A stretch of 64,000 nt of DNA from Paralithodes platypus (lineage: Eukaryota > Arthropoda > Malacostraca > Decapoda > Lithodidae), in NCBI GenBank assembly GCA_032716605.1, contig CM064552.1, positions 7,695,565-7,759,564 of the forward strand, read 5' to 3'. The notes under the pieces were generated by a model. The model searched no databases and was not told the DNA's origin. It saw only the letters and a list, made by a program, of their open reading frames with translations. The first letter of the stretch is position 1. Every line of letters begins with the position of its first letter. This document shows positions 32,313-42,384 of the stretch, in pieces. The position numbers and the translations under genes were made by a program.

Positions 32313-33319
32313 TGTAAACTTAGTTACTGAGTTGATAAACACAATTATTAAGGATGAGAAAATCCCAGAGGATTGGCTCAAAAGTGTGATAGTGAATATA
32401 TACAAAGGAAAAGGGGATGCGCTAGATAGAGGAAATTATAGGGGCCTGAAAATGCTTGACCAAATCATGAAGGTCTGTGAGAGAGTCCTTGAGGGTTTGA
32501 TCAGGCAAAACATCTCTATTGATGATATGCAGTTTGGTTTTATGCCAGGACGGGGTACAACCGATGTTATATTCATAGTCAGGCAGATACAGGAAAGATA
32601 CTTACTAAAAAGGCAGGGATCTTTACTTTGTGTTTGTAGACCTGGAGAAGGCCTTTTAATAGGGTGCCTAGAGATGTTGTGCAGTGGGCTATGAGGAAAC
32701 TTGGTGTGGAAGAGTGGCTGGTCCGTGTGATAATGAAGATGTATGAGGATTCGCGAAGTGCGGTGAGGGTGAAGGGTGTACTGAGTGATGAGTTCGCAGT
32801 CCGTGTTGGAGTCCATCAGGGTTCAGTGTTAAGCCCCCTCCTCTTTATTATGGTCTTGGAGGCACTGTCTAGAGTTTTTAGAGGCGGACTCCCGTTGGAA
32901 CTGTTTTATGCAGACGATTTAGTCCTAATAGCTGACAGTGTGCATGATGCTGAGGCCAAATTCAAAGAGTGGAGAGAGGGCATGGCGAGCAAGGGTTTAA
33001 GAGTCAATATTAACAAAACCAAGGTTATGCATTGTAGATTGAGACGAGGCAATGTGGAAAAGAGCGGTGCATACCCATGTGCAGTGTGTGGAAAGGGAGT
33101 GGGCGCTAACTCAATTTAATGTAGCATCTGTCGATGTTGGGTACACCATGGGAGTAAGAACTGTAGTAGAATAAAGGGACCCCTGCCGAAGGATAAGTCA
33201 GAAATAGAGAAATTTTAGTGCGTAGTGTGCAAAGGCGAGCTTGTGTTAGGTGATGATCCTGTGGCTGTGAATTTTGGAAATGAGTCTTTGGAGCTGGTGA
33301 ACAAGTTCTGTTACCTGGT
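32313..33319 (+). pseudogene. RTE1 older copy, part 1
   Basis: Reverse transcriptase motifs are MQFGFMPGRGTTDVIFIVRQ, a frameshift near 32,655, then WAMRKLGVEEWLVRVIMKMY, VRVGVHQGSVLSPLLF and FYADDLVLIADS, then the zinc-finger region YPCAVCGKGVGANSI with a stop after it. It breaks at ...NKFCYL, where a younger copy of the same family is inserted, and resumes at 35277. Confidence 0.85.
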
Positions 33320-35276
33320 CCTCGAACAAGTGTGTAACACTGACAATCCCAATGGGATCTTCAACCTAGCTAGGCGAGTTAAAAATTACAGTAGGGATAT
33401 TATAGGTGAACAGTGTGTTAGAGATGATAATGGGAAGATTGTGTATGCAGAAAATGAAATAAGAGAAGCATGGAAGGTACACTATGAACGATTGCTAAAT
33501 GTAGAGTTTGAATGGGATAAGGAACAGCTTAGTATCGAAAAACCAATATCTGGGCCCCCTCCTTTGATAGCACCAGCTGTAGTGAGCGACGCAATCAATA
33601 AAATGAAGGACGGTAAAGCTCCAGGTTGCTCCGACATTGTCGCTGAGATGATAAAAGCCTCAGGGGAGATTGGTGTAAACTTAGTCACTGAGTTGATAAA
33701 CACCATTATTAAAGATGAGAAAATCCCAGGCTCAAAAGTGTAATAGTAAATATATACAAAGGAAAAGGGGATGCGCTAGATAGAGGAAATTATAGGGGCC
33801 TGAAAATGCTTGACCAAATCATGAAGGTCTGTGAGAGAGTCCTTGAGGGTTTGATCAGGCAAAGCATCTCTATTGATGATATGCAGTTTGGTTTTATGCC
33901 AGGACGTGGTACAACCGATGCTATCTTCATAGTCAGGCAGATACAGGAAAGATACCTACTAAAAGGCAGGGATCTTTACTTTGTGTTTGTGGACCTGGAG
34001 AAGGCCTTTGATAGGGTACCTAGAGATGTTGTACAGTGGGCTATGAGGAAACTTGGTGTGGAAGAGTGGCTGGTGCGTGTGATAATGAAGATGTATGAGG
34101 ATTCGCGAAGTTCGGTGAGGGTGAAAGGTGTACTGAGTGATGAATTCGCAGTCCGTGTTGGAGTCCATCAGGGTTCAGTGTTAAGCCCCCTCCTCTTTAT
34201 TATGGTCTTGGAGGCGCTGTCTAGAGTTTTTAGAGGCGGACTCCCGTTGGAACTGTTTTATGCGGACGATTTAGTCGTAATAGCTGACAGTATGCAGGAT
34301 GCTGAGGCCAAATTCAGAAAGTGGAGAGAGGGCATGGCGAGCAAGGGTTTAAGAGTCAATATTAACAAAACCAAGGTTATGCATTGTAGTTTGAGACGAG
34401 GCAATGTGGAAAAGAGCGGTGCATACCCATGTGCAGTGTGTGGAAAGGGAGTGGGCGTTAACTCAATTCAATGTAGCATCTGTCGATGTTGGGTACACCA
34501 TGGGAGTAAGCGCTGTAGTAGAATAAAGGGGCCCCTGCCGAAGGATAAGTCAGAAATAGAGAAATTTGAGTACGTAATGTGCAAAGGCGAGCTTGTGTTA
34601 AGTGATGATCCTGTGGCTGTGAATTTTGGAAATGAGTCTTTGGAGCTGGTGAACAAGTTTTGTTACCTAGGAGATACCATCTCTGCCGGTGGTGGGGCCG
34701 AGGCTGCCACTGTTGCTAGAATTAGGTGTGGCTGGGGGAAGTTCAGAGAATTGATGCCAATCCTGACCATGAAAAGAATGCCTCTCCCCCTGAAGGGAAA
34801 GGTGTATGCCTCATGTGTTAGAAGTGCAATGACGTATGCCTCAGAAACATGGGCCGTTAAAGTAGAGGATGTCAACAGAATGGAGCGTAATGAGATGAGA
34901 ATGGTGAGATGGATGTGTGGGGCCAGGCTACAGGATAGAATAACAAATGTTGAGCTGAGGAGACGTTTAGGTATAAAGAGTATTAGCGAGGTGATGCGTA
35001 CAAGTAGACTGGGATGGTATGGACATGTGGAGAGAATGGATGAACAAAATTGGGTGACAAAATGCAGGTCTGTGATTGTGGAGGGAGCTGCACCAAGGGG
35101 TGGACCGAGGAAGACCTGGGATCGGACTATACGCGCCGATCTCAAATCCAAGAACTTGACAAGTGAAGCAGCCCTTAACAGGGTTGCCTGGAACGCCGCC
35201 ATTAGGACAAGAGACTGAAACTGCACTTATGTGTGGAACACTCAGTCTTAAAATTTTATGTATGTATGTATGTATG
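33320..35276 (+). mobile_element. RTE1 younger copy inserted in the older one
   Basis: It runs from the endonuclease-RT linker (NLARRVKNYSRDIIGEQC) to a complete 3' end with (ATGT)n tail. A short TACCT(A)GG-like duplication flanks it (33313-33319, 35277-35284). It is nearly identical to the older copy, so this is recent activity of the family. It lacks the endonuclease. Confidence 0.85.
33806..35218 (+). CDS. RTE1 reverse transcriptase with zinc finger, uninterrupted frame
   Basis: 470 codons. Residues 20-160 are reverse transcriptase: MQFGFMPGRGTTDAIFI, FVDLEKAFDRVPRDVV, VGVHQGSVLSPLLF and the catalytic FYADD at 151-155. Residues 208-260 form a Cys/His finger resembling PHD fingers (CAVCGKG, CSICRCWVHHG, C-x-C end). 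The rest (CYLGDTISAGGGAEA, ETWAVK, WYGHVERMDEQNW, GGPRKTWDRTIRADLKSK) is the conserved C-terminal domain of this LINE type. An 8-bp deletion near 33,730, relative to the older copy, shifts the frame before the ATG, so the fingers of the RT lie in another frame (33225-33743). The catalytic residues are intact. The clade (RTE or CR1/L2 group) is not settled. Confidence 0.88.
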   Translation: MLDQIMKVCERVLEGLIRQSISIDDMQFGFMPGRGTTDAIFIVRQIQERYLLKGRDLYFVFVDLEKAFDRVPRDVVQWAMRKLGVEEWLVRVIMKMYEDSRSSVRVKGVLSDEFAVRVGVHQGSVLSPLLFIMVLEALSRVFRGGLPLELFYADDLVVIADSMQDAEAKFRKWREGMASKGLRVNINKTKVMHCSLRRGNVEKSGAYPCAVCGKGVGVNSIQCSICRCWVHHGSKRCSRIKGPLPKDKSEIEKFEYVMCKGELVLSDDPVAVNFGNESLELVNKFCYLGDTISAGGGAEAATVARIRCGWGKFRELMPILTMKRMPLPLKGKVYASCVRSAMTYASETWAVKVEDVNRMERNEMRMVRWMCGARLQDRITNVELRRRLGIKSISEVMRTSRLGWYGHVERMDEQNWVTKCRSVIVEGAAPRGGPRKTWDRTIRADLKSKNLTSEAALNRVAWNAAIRTRD

Positions 35277-35737
35277 TACCTAGGAGATACCATCTCTGCC
35301 GGTGGTGGGGCCGAGGCTGCCACTGTTTCTAGAATTAGGTGTGGCTGGGGGAAGTTCAGAGAACTGATCCCAATCCTGACCATGAAAAGAATGCCTCTCC
35401 CCTTGAAGGGAAAGGTGTATGCCTCATGTGTTAGAAGTGCAATGACGTATTCCTCAGAAACATGGGCCGTTAAAGTAGAGGATGTCAACAGAATGGAGCG
35501 TAATGAGATGAGAATGGTGAGATGGATGTGTGGGGCCAGGCTACAGTATAGAATAACAAATGTTGAGCTGAGGAGACGTTTAGGTATACAGTAAAGAGTA
35601 TTAGCGAGGTGATGTGTACAAGTAGACTGGGATGGTATGGACATGTGGAGAGAATGGATGAACAAAATTGGGTGAAAAAATGCAGGTCTGTGATTGTGGA
35701 GGGAGCTGCACCAAGGGGTGGACCGAGGAAGACCTGG
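35277..35737 (+). pseudogene. RTE1 older copy, part 2
   Basis: It resumes at YLGDTISAGGGAEAATV exactly where part 1 stops and continues to PRKTW. A stop lies after RRLGIQ near 35,592. It is cut by the MITE at 35738 and the last part lies at 36282-36425. Confidence 0.85.
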
Positions 35738-36181
35738 AGCGCGTTCGGTAAACCTATCGCCGATTCGTCTGATAGCGCTTGATAGAACGGTGTTTCGATT
35801 TCACTACCGAACGACACAGATCGCCGATCGGTCTGCCAGAGCTTTGTAAACAATAACAATAGCCCTTTGACCCAAGAAAGAAGAAGAAGAAGAAGACATC
35901 GCAACAAGAATTGTTTGTTTTTCGCCATTTTTCGTAGTGTGTTTAATATTTACATAAATTGTATTCAAGAAGGGGAAACACGATACGCAATCTATATTAT
36001 TAGCAATATAATAACTTTAAATGGTTTGTTTACATTCTCGTCGATCATTCGATCGACCTCCGAGGACCGATCACTCTGATAGCTAAAACAGCAATCGTTT
36101 TCGATCGCCGATTCGTTGAATCGGCGGCTATCGCGTTCGCTAGAGCTATCGGCCCTAAACGATAGGTCTACCGAACGTGCC
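35738..36181. mobile_element. MITE with GTTCGGTA..CCTATCG ends, 5-bp duplication
   Basis: Ends are AGCGCGTTCGGTAAACCTAT and, reverse-complemented, GGCACGTTCGGTAGACCTAT. CCTGG is repeated at 35733-35737 and 36182-36186. It contains internal palindromic CGCCGATTCG variants. It interrupts the LINE at a known base, so its limits are firm. The superfamily is unknown. Confidence 0.75.
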
Positions 36182-36194
36182 CCTGGGATCGGAC

Positions 36195-36281
36195 CTTACC
36201 TTATGATACCTTATGATATGTTCGCCACTCTTCTAGCGGCACCAAGGAGTGCGACGCCCCTCGTTTTGGGTGGTGATGACG
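36195..36281. mobile_element. Short insertion in RTE1 copy
   Basis: 87 bases absent from the intact RTE1 copy, containing CCTTATGATACCTTATGATA. Origin unknown. Confidence 0.5.
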
Positions 36282-36425
36282 ATACGTGCCGATCTCAAAT
36301 CCAAGAACTTGACAAGTGAAGCAGCCCTTAACAGGGTTGCCTGGAACGCCACCATTAGGACAAGAGACTGAAACTGCACTTATGTGTGGAACACTCGGTC
36401 TTAAAATGTTATGTATGTATGTGGC
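36282..36425 (+). mobile_element. RTE1 older copy, 3' end with (ATGT)n
   Basis: Codons for IRADLKSKN... to NAxIRTRD, stop, 3' UTR and a short ATGT tail. Confidence 0.85.
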
Positions 36426-36814
36426 TGCACCCCTTTCGAAGACCATAACCTTGCTCTTCCCCGCATTTACCTTCAGATTAACTTTATTTATTTTATACTT
36501 CTAGAATTAATTTTTTTGCTTTATGACCAGGCTGGGCCTCGAACACGCAGCTTAATGTCGTTCCTAGTAACTACTCTCTCCATAACTTCTAGCCTCCTGA
36601 CCTCACTTTAGTTCAGTTCAATTGATTTAGGAACCAGTATAGGGCCATTTTTAGGCTATGAGATTGTAGGAGAAGGATTAGGATATGGTCGATAAAGTTT
36701 GAGTCAACATTCATTACTTAATTTAACAACTAACCTAGAATCAGATCGCAAATTATTTATTATACCTTATTTGATCTTTTAGTTAATGCCTTCGCATTTC
36801 TCTCCCTGCCGTAG

Positions 36815-37203
36815 CTCGAGAGGTGCGGCCCAATAATGGATTCCTGCAACAACTGGCTGACCTCGACCTCAACCTCTTTCGGTCCCGCCTCGAAAAGATG
36901 CGAGATGAATCCTCATCTGAATCAGAATCAGAGTCGGAGGCAGAAGAAAGGGAACAGGTACGAAGCCAGGCAAAAACTGAGTCCGAGTCAGACTCTGAAT
37001 CTGAATCAGAGTCAGACTTGGAATCAGACTCTGAATCAAAATCTTATGTGGATTCCGAGTCAAAATCATACATAGACTCAAAATCATATGTAGATGATTC
37101 TGAGTCAAAATCGTATTTAGATTCTGATTCTGACTCCGATTCTGAAATAAGAAGAGGCAGAGCACTTGACGAGAATTCAAGCAGCGATGAAATGGACGAC
37201 TAA
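36815..37203 (+). CDS. Phosphatase last coding exon with acidic tail
   Basis: It begins TREVRPNNGFLQQLADLDLN, the C-terminal helix of DUSP3-like phosphatases (which have a similar R-E-x-x-PN-x-GFL-x-QL pattern). It then continues with about 100 residues rich in Ser, Glu and Asp, including four SESKSY-D style repeats (near 37040-37125) and ending SSSDEMDD, stop at 37201-37203. The tail has many potential casein-kinase-2-type sites (inference) and is not part of the usual short VHR protein. The acceptor GTAG ends at 36814. The five exons total 872 nt, about 290 codons. Confidence 0.88.
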
Positions 37204-37339
37204 GGAAGTAGGTAGTTGAAAAAAGTAGTAGAAAGCACTGTATGCTGTATGGATATGGAGTAATTAAAGATTACAGAAATTGAGAGGAAGAATAGATACG
37301 GGTGAATGTTGGGAGGTGAAGAAAATAGAGGAAGAGTAT
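37204..37339 (+). other. Probable phosphatase 3' UTR
   Basis: A purine-rich stretch after the stop, containing ATTAAA at about 37264, a possible weak polyadenylation signal. Confidence 0.4.
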
Positions 37340-37650
37340 TTAATCCCTTCTGAACCAGCGACGGCATACAGCCCTCAGTAAAAATGTGACTCATCAATAC
37401 CAGCGACGGTTCTCAGCCGTTCTGCTAGTTCTGCTAATATCTAGCTGGAGCTGCTAACATGACTTGGAGGCACTGTTGTGAGGACTTGGCAACACTTCTC
37501 ATGGTCCCTCTCAGCTATTACGGGGCCCCGGCTGACTCAGTTACCCATCAACTCTTGAGCTGAGAGGGTGTTGTCTCGTTGATTATGGCAACAAGTCTGG
37601 TACTGGAGGGTACACTTTTATCTACTATGCCATGGTACAGTTGGGGTTAA
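37340..37650. mobile_element. TTAA-type MITE family G, copy 2
   Basis: It starts TTAATCCCTTCTGAACCAGC and ends GGTACAGTTGGGGTTAA. Internal ACCAGCGACGG matches 22813-23096. Confidence 0.65.
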
Positions 37651-37971
37651 GAGAGAACTAGGAAGGTTAGAAAAAGATAAAGGAGAGATATATTATGGAA
37701 GGCAGAAAGTTAAGATGCAAAATAAATATGATTATTGAAAGGGGAGAAAAAGAATACCCAATACCCCCCAAATAATTCTGTCCCATAATTTCACTGAGAA
37801 GGGAGGGGGGCCTGCAGTGGGTTAGTTTAGTCAGGGTTACTGAAAGGTAGGTGGCTGGCCGCATACCTTTCCGTAGCATTACATCGGTTTGAATCCCCTG
37901 CGGAAAGTTCGAAGAGAATATAATAGCTCTGGAATGAGTAGGTGTAGGAAATGGTGACCTGGCAACTTAAC
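37651..37971. other. Intergenic; tRNA-like segment
   Basis: Around 37850-37920, GGTTTGAATCCCC resembles a B box downstream of GTAGGTGGCTGG; possibly a decayed SINE head. Otherwise unassigned. Confidence 0.35.
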
Positions 37972-38194
37972 TATAGTCAATTCATTATGATGAGTCTAGA
38001 AATTGTGACCCATAGCCTCTTGTAACTCTGGGAGAGCTGGAGCAAATGGGTTGTAAGTTTCCACACCTATATATTGGTAGACTCCTCCCAAATGGTAGAA
38101 TATTAGTTTTATTTGCTCTTCTTTTTGTTATTTTAATTATAAGAGGTTGTGAGTAGGGATTTCTAGACTTGGTATAATGAACATACTATTATAT
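37972..38194. mobile_element. MITE with TA-type ends
   Basis: Imperfect inverted arms: TATAGTCAATTCATTATGAT and, reverse-complemented, TAGTATGTTCATTATACC, each followed by a TCTAGAAAT block and CCTCTTGTAA/CCTCTTATAA. 223 bp, non-coding. Confidence 0.65.
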
Positions 38195-38484
38195 TGTAAA
38201 ACTTGCAAAATAAACAAACCAAAACGTAGTAGACCACATCAACTAGATGATTACAACCATTGCCAACTGAACCTATACTGTCAGGTTATACAAGGTTAGG
38301 TTAGGAGTATAAATTGGCACAGGTTTAGTTGGCCCTGGTTGAGGTGGCACTAATTAGGATTTAAGATCTTCTGGTTGAATAGGTCTACTAGTCAAGTTGT
38401 TTGGGTACTGTAAGAGGTTGATATGCGTATGGGCCGTATTCCTAGACAAACCCCATCATGTGTTAGTGGTAATTATAATTCTTG

Positions 38485-38715
38485 GGGTTGTTGTTGTTGT
38501 TCCCGAAGCTGTCTGACCGAACAGCCCCAAGGTCCCGAGCAATGACAAGGCCATAACCAAGCCACCCCACAGAACCCTTCCCAATTTACCACTAAGAAAG
38601 CCCAGGTGACCAAAGCCGCTCCCATCCAAGGGGGCTGAGGAGGATGCGGAAACGCCCGGGACACCAAAGCCCCACCCAGGGCCCGTTCCCTTCAACAATT
38701 ATGAAAGGAAAGTTG
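38485..38715 (-). mobile_element. SINE-like element with LINE1-type tail
   Basis: It has the same body as 9548-9875 (CGGAAACGCCCGGG, GGGCCC) and the GTT/AAC tail. Truncated relative to the full copy. Confidence 0.6.
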
Positions 38716-39187
38716 AGGGGCATTTTTGTGGTATACATAGCCAGTAATTCGATATGTTATTTGTCATTTTTAATGAGAAGTACTGGAACATTATTACAGT
38801 ACTGTCGTTGCAATTATAACAACAAGTTTATCATATTGAATGGCTAGGAATATGGCAACACTACAGTATAGTACATACCACCGATAATGATGGAGTTTGT
38901 TTAGAAATACAGCCCTATGTTAGTTGTGAAAAGGTGAGGGGGAGTTACCGGTAAACTAAGTTCGTACGGCCAGAGTAAATTTTATATCTGTAAAAAGTTG
39001 TATTTATGTATCATATAGCTACTTTATATCATTATCATGCACTTTAACATAGAGTATATTAATTTATTATTTAATATGATTTCAAGACGTACTCACTTTT
39101 AGGATTTGTTTATGCATAGTTTTTTTCTTTTATATTATGTGTGTGTAATGTCAAGTGTGTGACTCATTTTTGTAATGCAGGGTAGTG
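38716..39187. other. Intergenic AT-rich DNA
   Basis: No gene or repeat recognised. Confidence 0.4.
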
Positions 39188-39600
39188 TTAACCCTTTCAG
39201 TCTCATCATGCATTACTCCATTTTATTCTGGCTATCATTAGACAATTTTATTCATTTTAACCCCTTCTATACCGGTTATGTTTTTATATTTGATTTCAGC
39301 TACATTTAGACGATTTTATGAAGTTTACGAAGGATATGTGGTGGCTTAAAAGATGAATTGAGATAGTCTGTAGCCGTCTAATGAGTACACGTCCTTCCTA
39401 AGCTGTACATAATCGTCTAACAGTTGCCAGAATATAATGAAAAGTACATCACCGATACAGAAGGGGTTAAGTGGGATATGTAAGAGTAAAAAGTTTAATT
39501 GCTGTAGCTTATAACCCTGATAATTATACATCCTGAGTTGAATAACCTCATCCAGTGTCAACCTGAATATAATGAAAATTATGCCATAGTATTGAAGGTG
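39188..39600. mobile_element. MITE family F inside a relative of itself
   Basis: The outer element starts TTAACCCTTTCAGTCTC (39188) and ends near 39600 (TATTGAAGGTGGG). An inner copy with TTAACCCCTTCTATACCGG ... CAGAAGGGGTTAA lies at 39257-39470. Both carry TCTGGC-TATCATTAGAC-like subterminal words. Confidence 0.6.
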
Positions 39601-39732
39601 GGATAGGTTGCAGGCATCAATCCAACAGGGAATTACCCTCTGGGGGGACTTTAAATAAGTAATAAGGAGTTGCTGGAACTCCTATTTCATCTGCCTGGCC
39701 ACTCATGCCGATCTTATTTTGTACCTCACTAA

Positions 39733-40108
39733 CACAAAGAACCAGCCATCCACTCACTCACAGACAACACGCAGCTGCATGCACGACCTCCCGAAATCCA
39801 TCCTTCCGAATCCTCCCTTCCTCGCGAGGACAGAGTCCACCTGGCCAGGCTGAGATGCGGACACCATCCAGCTCTCCTGAGCTATCAGAAGAGACTGGAT
39901 GACTCCGTTGTCGACGCCTGCCCGGGATGTAACACAGCACCCCATACCATTAAACACATCATAGAAGACTGCATTTCACACAACCACTTACGCCAACAAC
40001 ACAATCTACACTCAATGAGAGCTCTGTGGGAAAGCCCAATCGTGGCCATGGCCTTTCTCAGGGACTCGGGACTGTTCGGCCAGAAAGCTTAGGGAACAAC
40101 AACAACCC
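39733..40108 (+). pseudogene. LINE1 3' fragment
   Basis: Nearly identical to 4360-4720: CATCCACTCACTCACAGAC through the Cys/His motif to GLFGQKA and a short AAC tail. 5'-truncated. Confidence 0.9.
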
Positions 40109-41181
40109 AGCTAGCCTGCAGAAACAATTCTTCCTCTACACCACAAGCACAATACACTTTTTTTGTATACACACAGGCTGTTAGTAAAGGCTGTATGGCC
40201 CTGTGTGTGTTGTGGATTGAAATTCAATAGCACCCAACCATAAGTTTACACAGGTAACATTAGAAATGTGTGCTTTATTAAGCATTGTTGTTTTGTTTTG
40301 TTTTGGCTTTATTACTACCTCATTAATGGATGTATCCATTTGGAGTGTTCACAAATAAGTTTTACCCTCCTTTGATCTATAGCTCCTGTCATCATTGCAT
40401 AGTCAAACTAAATGATATAATGATAGCAAAAGTTTGGCAGTGAGAATAGATCAATTGTTCCCAATTTAATTTTACATTTGTTTTTCTCTTCTACCGAGAG
40501 AGATGTTAGCTTGCTATGAAGCTACAGTACTTGTGATTTTAGAGTGAAATATGATAAACAGAAAAACAATGAAATTTAAGTAAAGATAATTGATCATAAG
40601 TTAAATGATTTTACTTGCATGTAGATTTTCTCTTAAAAATTTGTGACAGAATAGGCATCCAGCCATGAAATCTACCATAATCCTGTCTCATGGTAACTAC
40701 AGTCCCTTGCTACGACTCACTCCTTCAGTGACTCTGCTCCTAGGAAAACTGTCATGATATACAGTACAAGCTTAGCTATACTATCATGGAGGTAGGCCTT
40801 TAAACCAAAATTAAGACGTGAGAAAGTTCTTTGAAAATAATTAATTTTTGTTTTCCAAGTTTAATAATACCCTTATATTCTGTTACTATTTAGATGATTG
40901 TCTGCTGGTATTGGCATTCTACATAGCTATAATTTAGCTTGTAGAAATAGTATTGTAACTGAGTATTTTCAGAAATATATTCAGACTAGTCTTTATTATG
41001 TTCACTGACTATCTCTGTTTGAATCATGTCCTTATTATTTACTACAGTATAAACTTACCAGGAAGCTAGCCTTATATACATACAGGTTTTACTGAAGTCA
41101 CCAACCCTTTCCTTTCTAGTCATTCATTAAAATTCAACTTCCATTTTATCTGATATAGCATTGTTTAATCATAATCCTCTT
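40109..41181. other. Intergenic AT-rich DNA
   Basis: No gene, RNA or repeat was recognised over about 1.1 kb. Confidence 0.4.
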
Positions 41182-41254
41182 ATACAGTACAGTTTCTTAC
41201 AGTAGATCCTCTGGAAAAAGGCAAACTAGGTCTGTGTATCCAGCTCAGTGTGTG

Positions 41255-41469
41255 TAGGGGTGGACCTAGAATGACGAGGGCTCGGGTACTCCGGTCCGAT
41301 CTCAAAATAAAGAACTTGACAACACAGGTGGCCCTTGACAAGACCGCCTGAAAAGCTGCCATTTACGACGTGAGACTGTAACCACAGCTTCTGTGGACAA
41401 ACGGTCTTTAAACTTGTATGTAGGTATGTATGTATGTATGTATGTATGTATGTATGTATGTATGTATGT
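41255..41469 (+). pseudogene. Diverged RTE1-like 3' end with (ATGT)n tail
   Basis: GGTGGACCTAGAATGACGAG to the ACTGTAACC end parallels the RTE1 C-terminus and UTR at clearly lower identity, so it is a related but different family. The tail at 41418-41468 is ATGT. Confidence 0.7.
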
Positions 41470-41905
41470 ACTACTGCGGTCGTTCACGGTGTTGGCAGCG
41501 GCGGCATCAGACGCAAAATTTTTACTATTCTGTATTTTTGCTTTATAATCAAACTTCAAATCTTGTCTTCCCCATGCTTTATCAAGATTACTTTCAAACT
41601 TCCTTATTGATTCGGAATCGACTACATACTGGGGCAGTGCGTTCCACTCATTTACCACTCTATCACAAGATGAGTTTTTTGCCTTTTCAAGCCTATTTCT
41701 TTCTTTGTAAATTTTCTTAGAGTGTCCCCTCGTTCTTGTTCCCTCCCGCATCAAGAAGATACCTTAATTAAAATGTAAAACTTGCAAACCAAACAAACCA
41801 AAACTGGGACAAGGACAATATAAGTCTCTATCATATCCCCTCTCTTTCTCCTATATGCCAGTGTCGGAAGTCCCAGTGTCCTCAACCTCTGCTCATAGCC
41901 CGCGT
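41470..41905 (-). pseudogene. CR1/L2-like LINE C-terminal fragment
   Basis: The minus frame encodes TRGHSKKIYKERNRLEKAKN, SCDRVVNEWNALPQYVVDSE and KFESNLDKAW, the usual closing region of CR1/L2-type reverse transcriptases. RGDMIETY lies further upstream. A ~35-base foreign block lies at 41776-41807. Its tail merges with the microsatellite tail of the element to its left. Confidence 0.75.
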
Positions 41906-42108
41906 TGACACATTAGTGTTAATGTGTGGTGTTAATTAAATAGTTTACTTAAATTTTTCCACAATCAGGTAGTGTCAATAGGTTTACTTTAAAAATGTGA
42001 CATAGAAGACATTGCTCCTGAGAGAGTGGCTTGGCGCTTGCAGTGTTAACACGAAGTGGTGGTACTCGAGACTGAACACGTTCAACATCGACAAGCAAAG
42101 TGCAAGAG

Positions 42109-42112
<4 letters not shown>

Positions 42113-42149
<37 letters not shown>

Positions 42150-42312
42150 AGACGTCATAGTTCCCAAGAACATTAGACGTTTGTCACGAATCGCTAGGTC
42201 AAGTTGCCCAGGCTTGACATCTACCAATAAAATTTTGACAGTGAGGGCTCCATCCACCGACCCTTTGATCAGCAGCCGATGCTCTACTGACTATGCAACA
42301 GCACGCGACAAA
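42113..42312 (-). mobile_element. tRNA-derived SINE with 34-base A-tail
   Basis: On the minus strand: GCATAGTCAGTAGAGCATCG (A-box-like), GATCAAAGGGTCGG, a ~110-base body shared with 11920-12100, and a tail of 34 A (T at 42113-42146). The long uninterrupted tail suggests a younger copy than the one at 11920. Confidence 0.7.
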
Positions 42313-42384
42313 CATGGATTAATCTTCACAAGGCTCAACTTAACCCTACCTTCCAATGCTCTGACTGTGACAAGCAATGTGCTT

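Larger units (their letters stand above)
29526..36814 (+). other. Phosphatase intron d, filled with retroelements
   Basis: GTCAGT to CCGTAG, 7,289 nt. It contains an RTE fragment with MITE, a LINE1 fragment, a SINE-like retroposon, an RTE2 fragment, two nested RTE1 copies and a further MITE. The joined codon (A plus CT) gives LRQTREVRPNNGF in frame, supporting the intron despite its size. Confidence 0.8.

Noticed and set aside
36898..37150. Ser/Glu/Asp-rich stretch as non-coding microsatellite
   Set aside because: The frame is maintained from a spliced exon to a stop, codons vary (TCA/TCC/TCT, GAA/GAG), and it follows a conserved phosphatase C-terminus.
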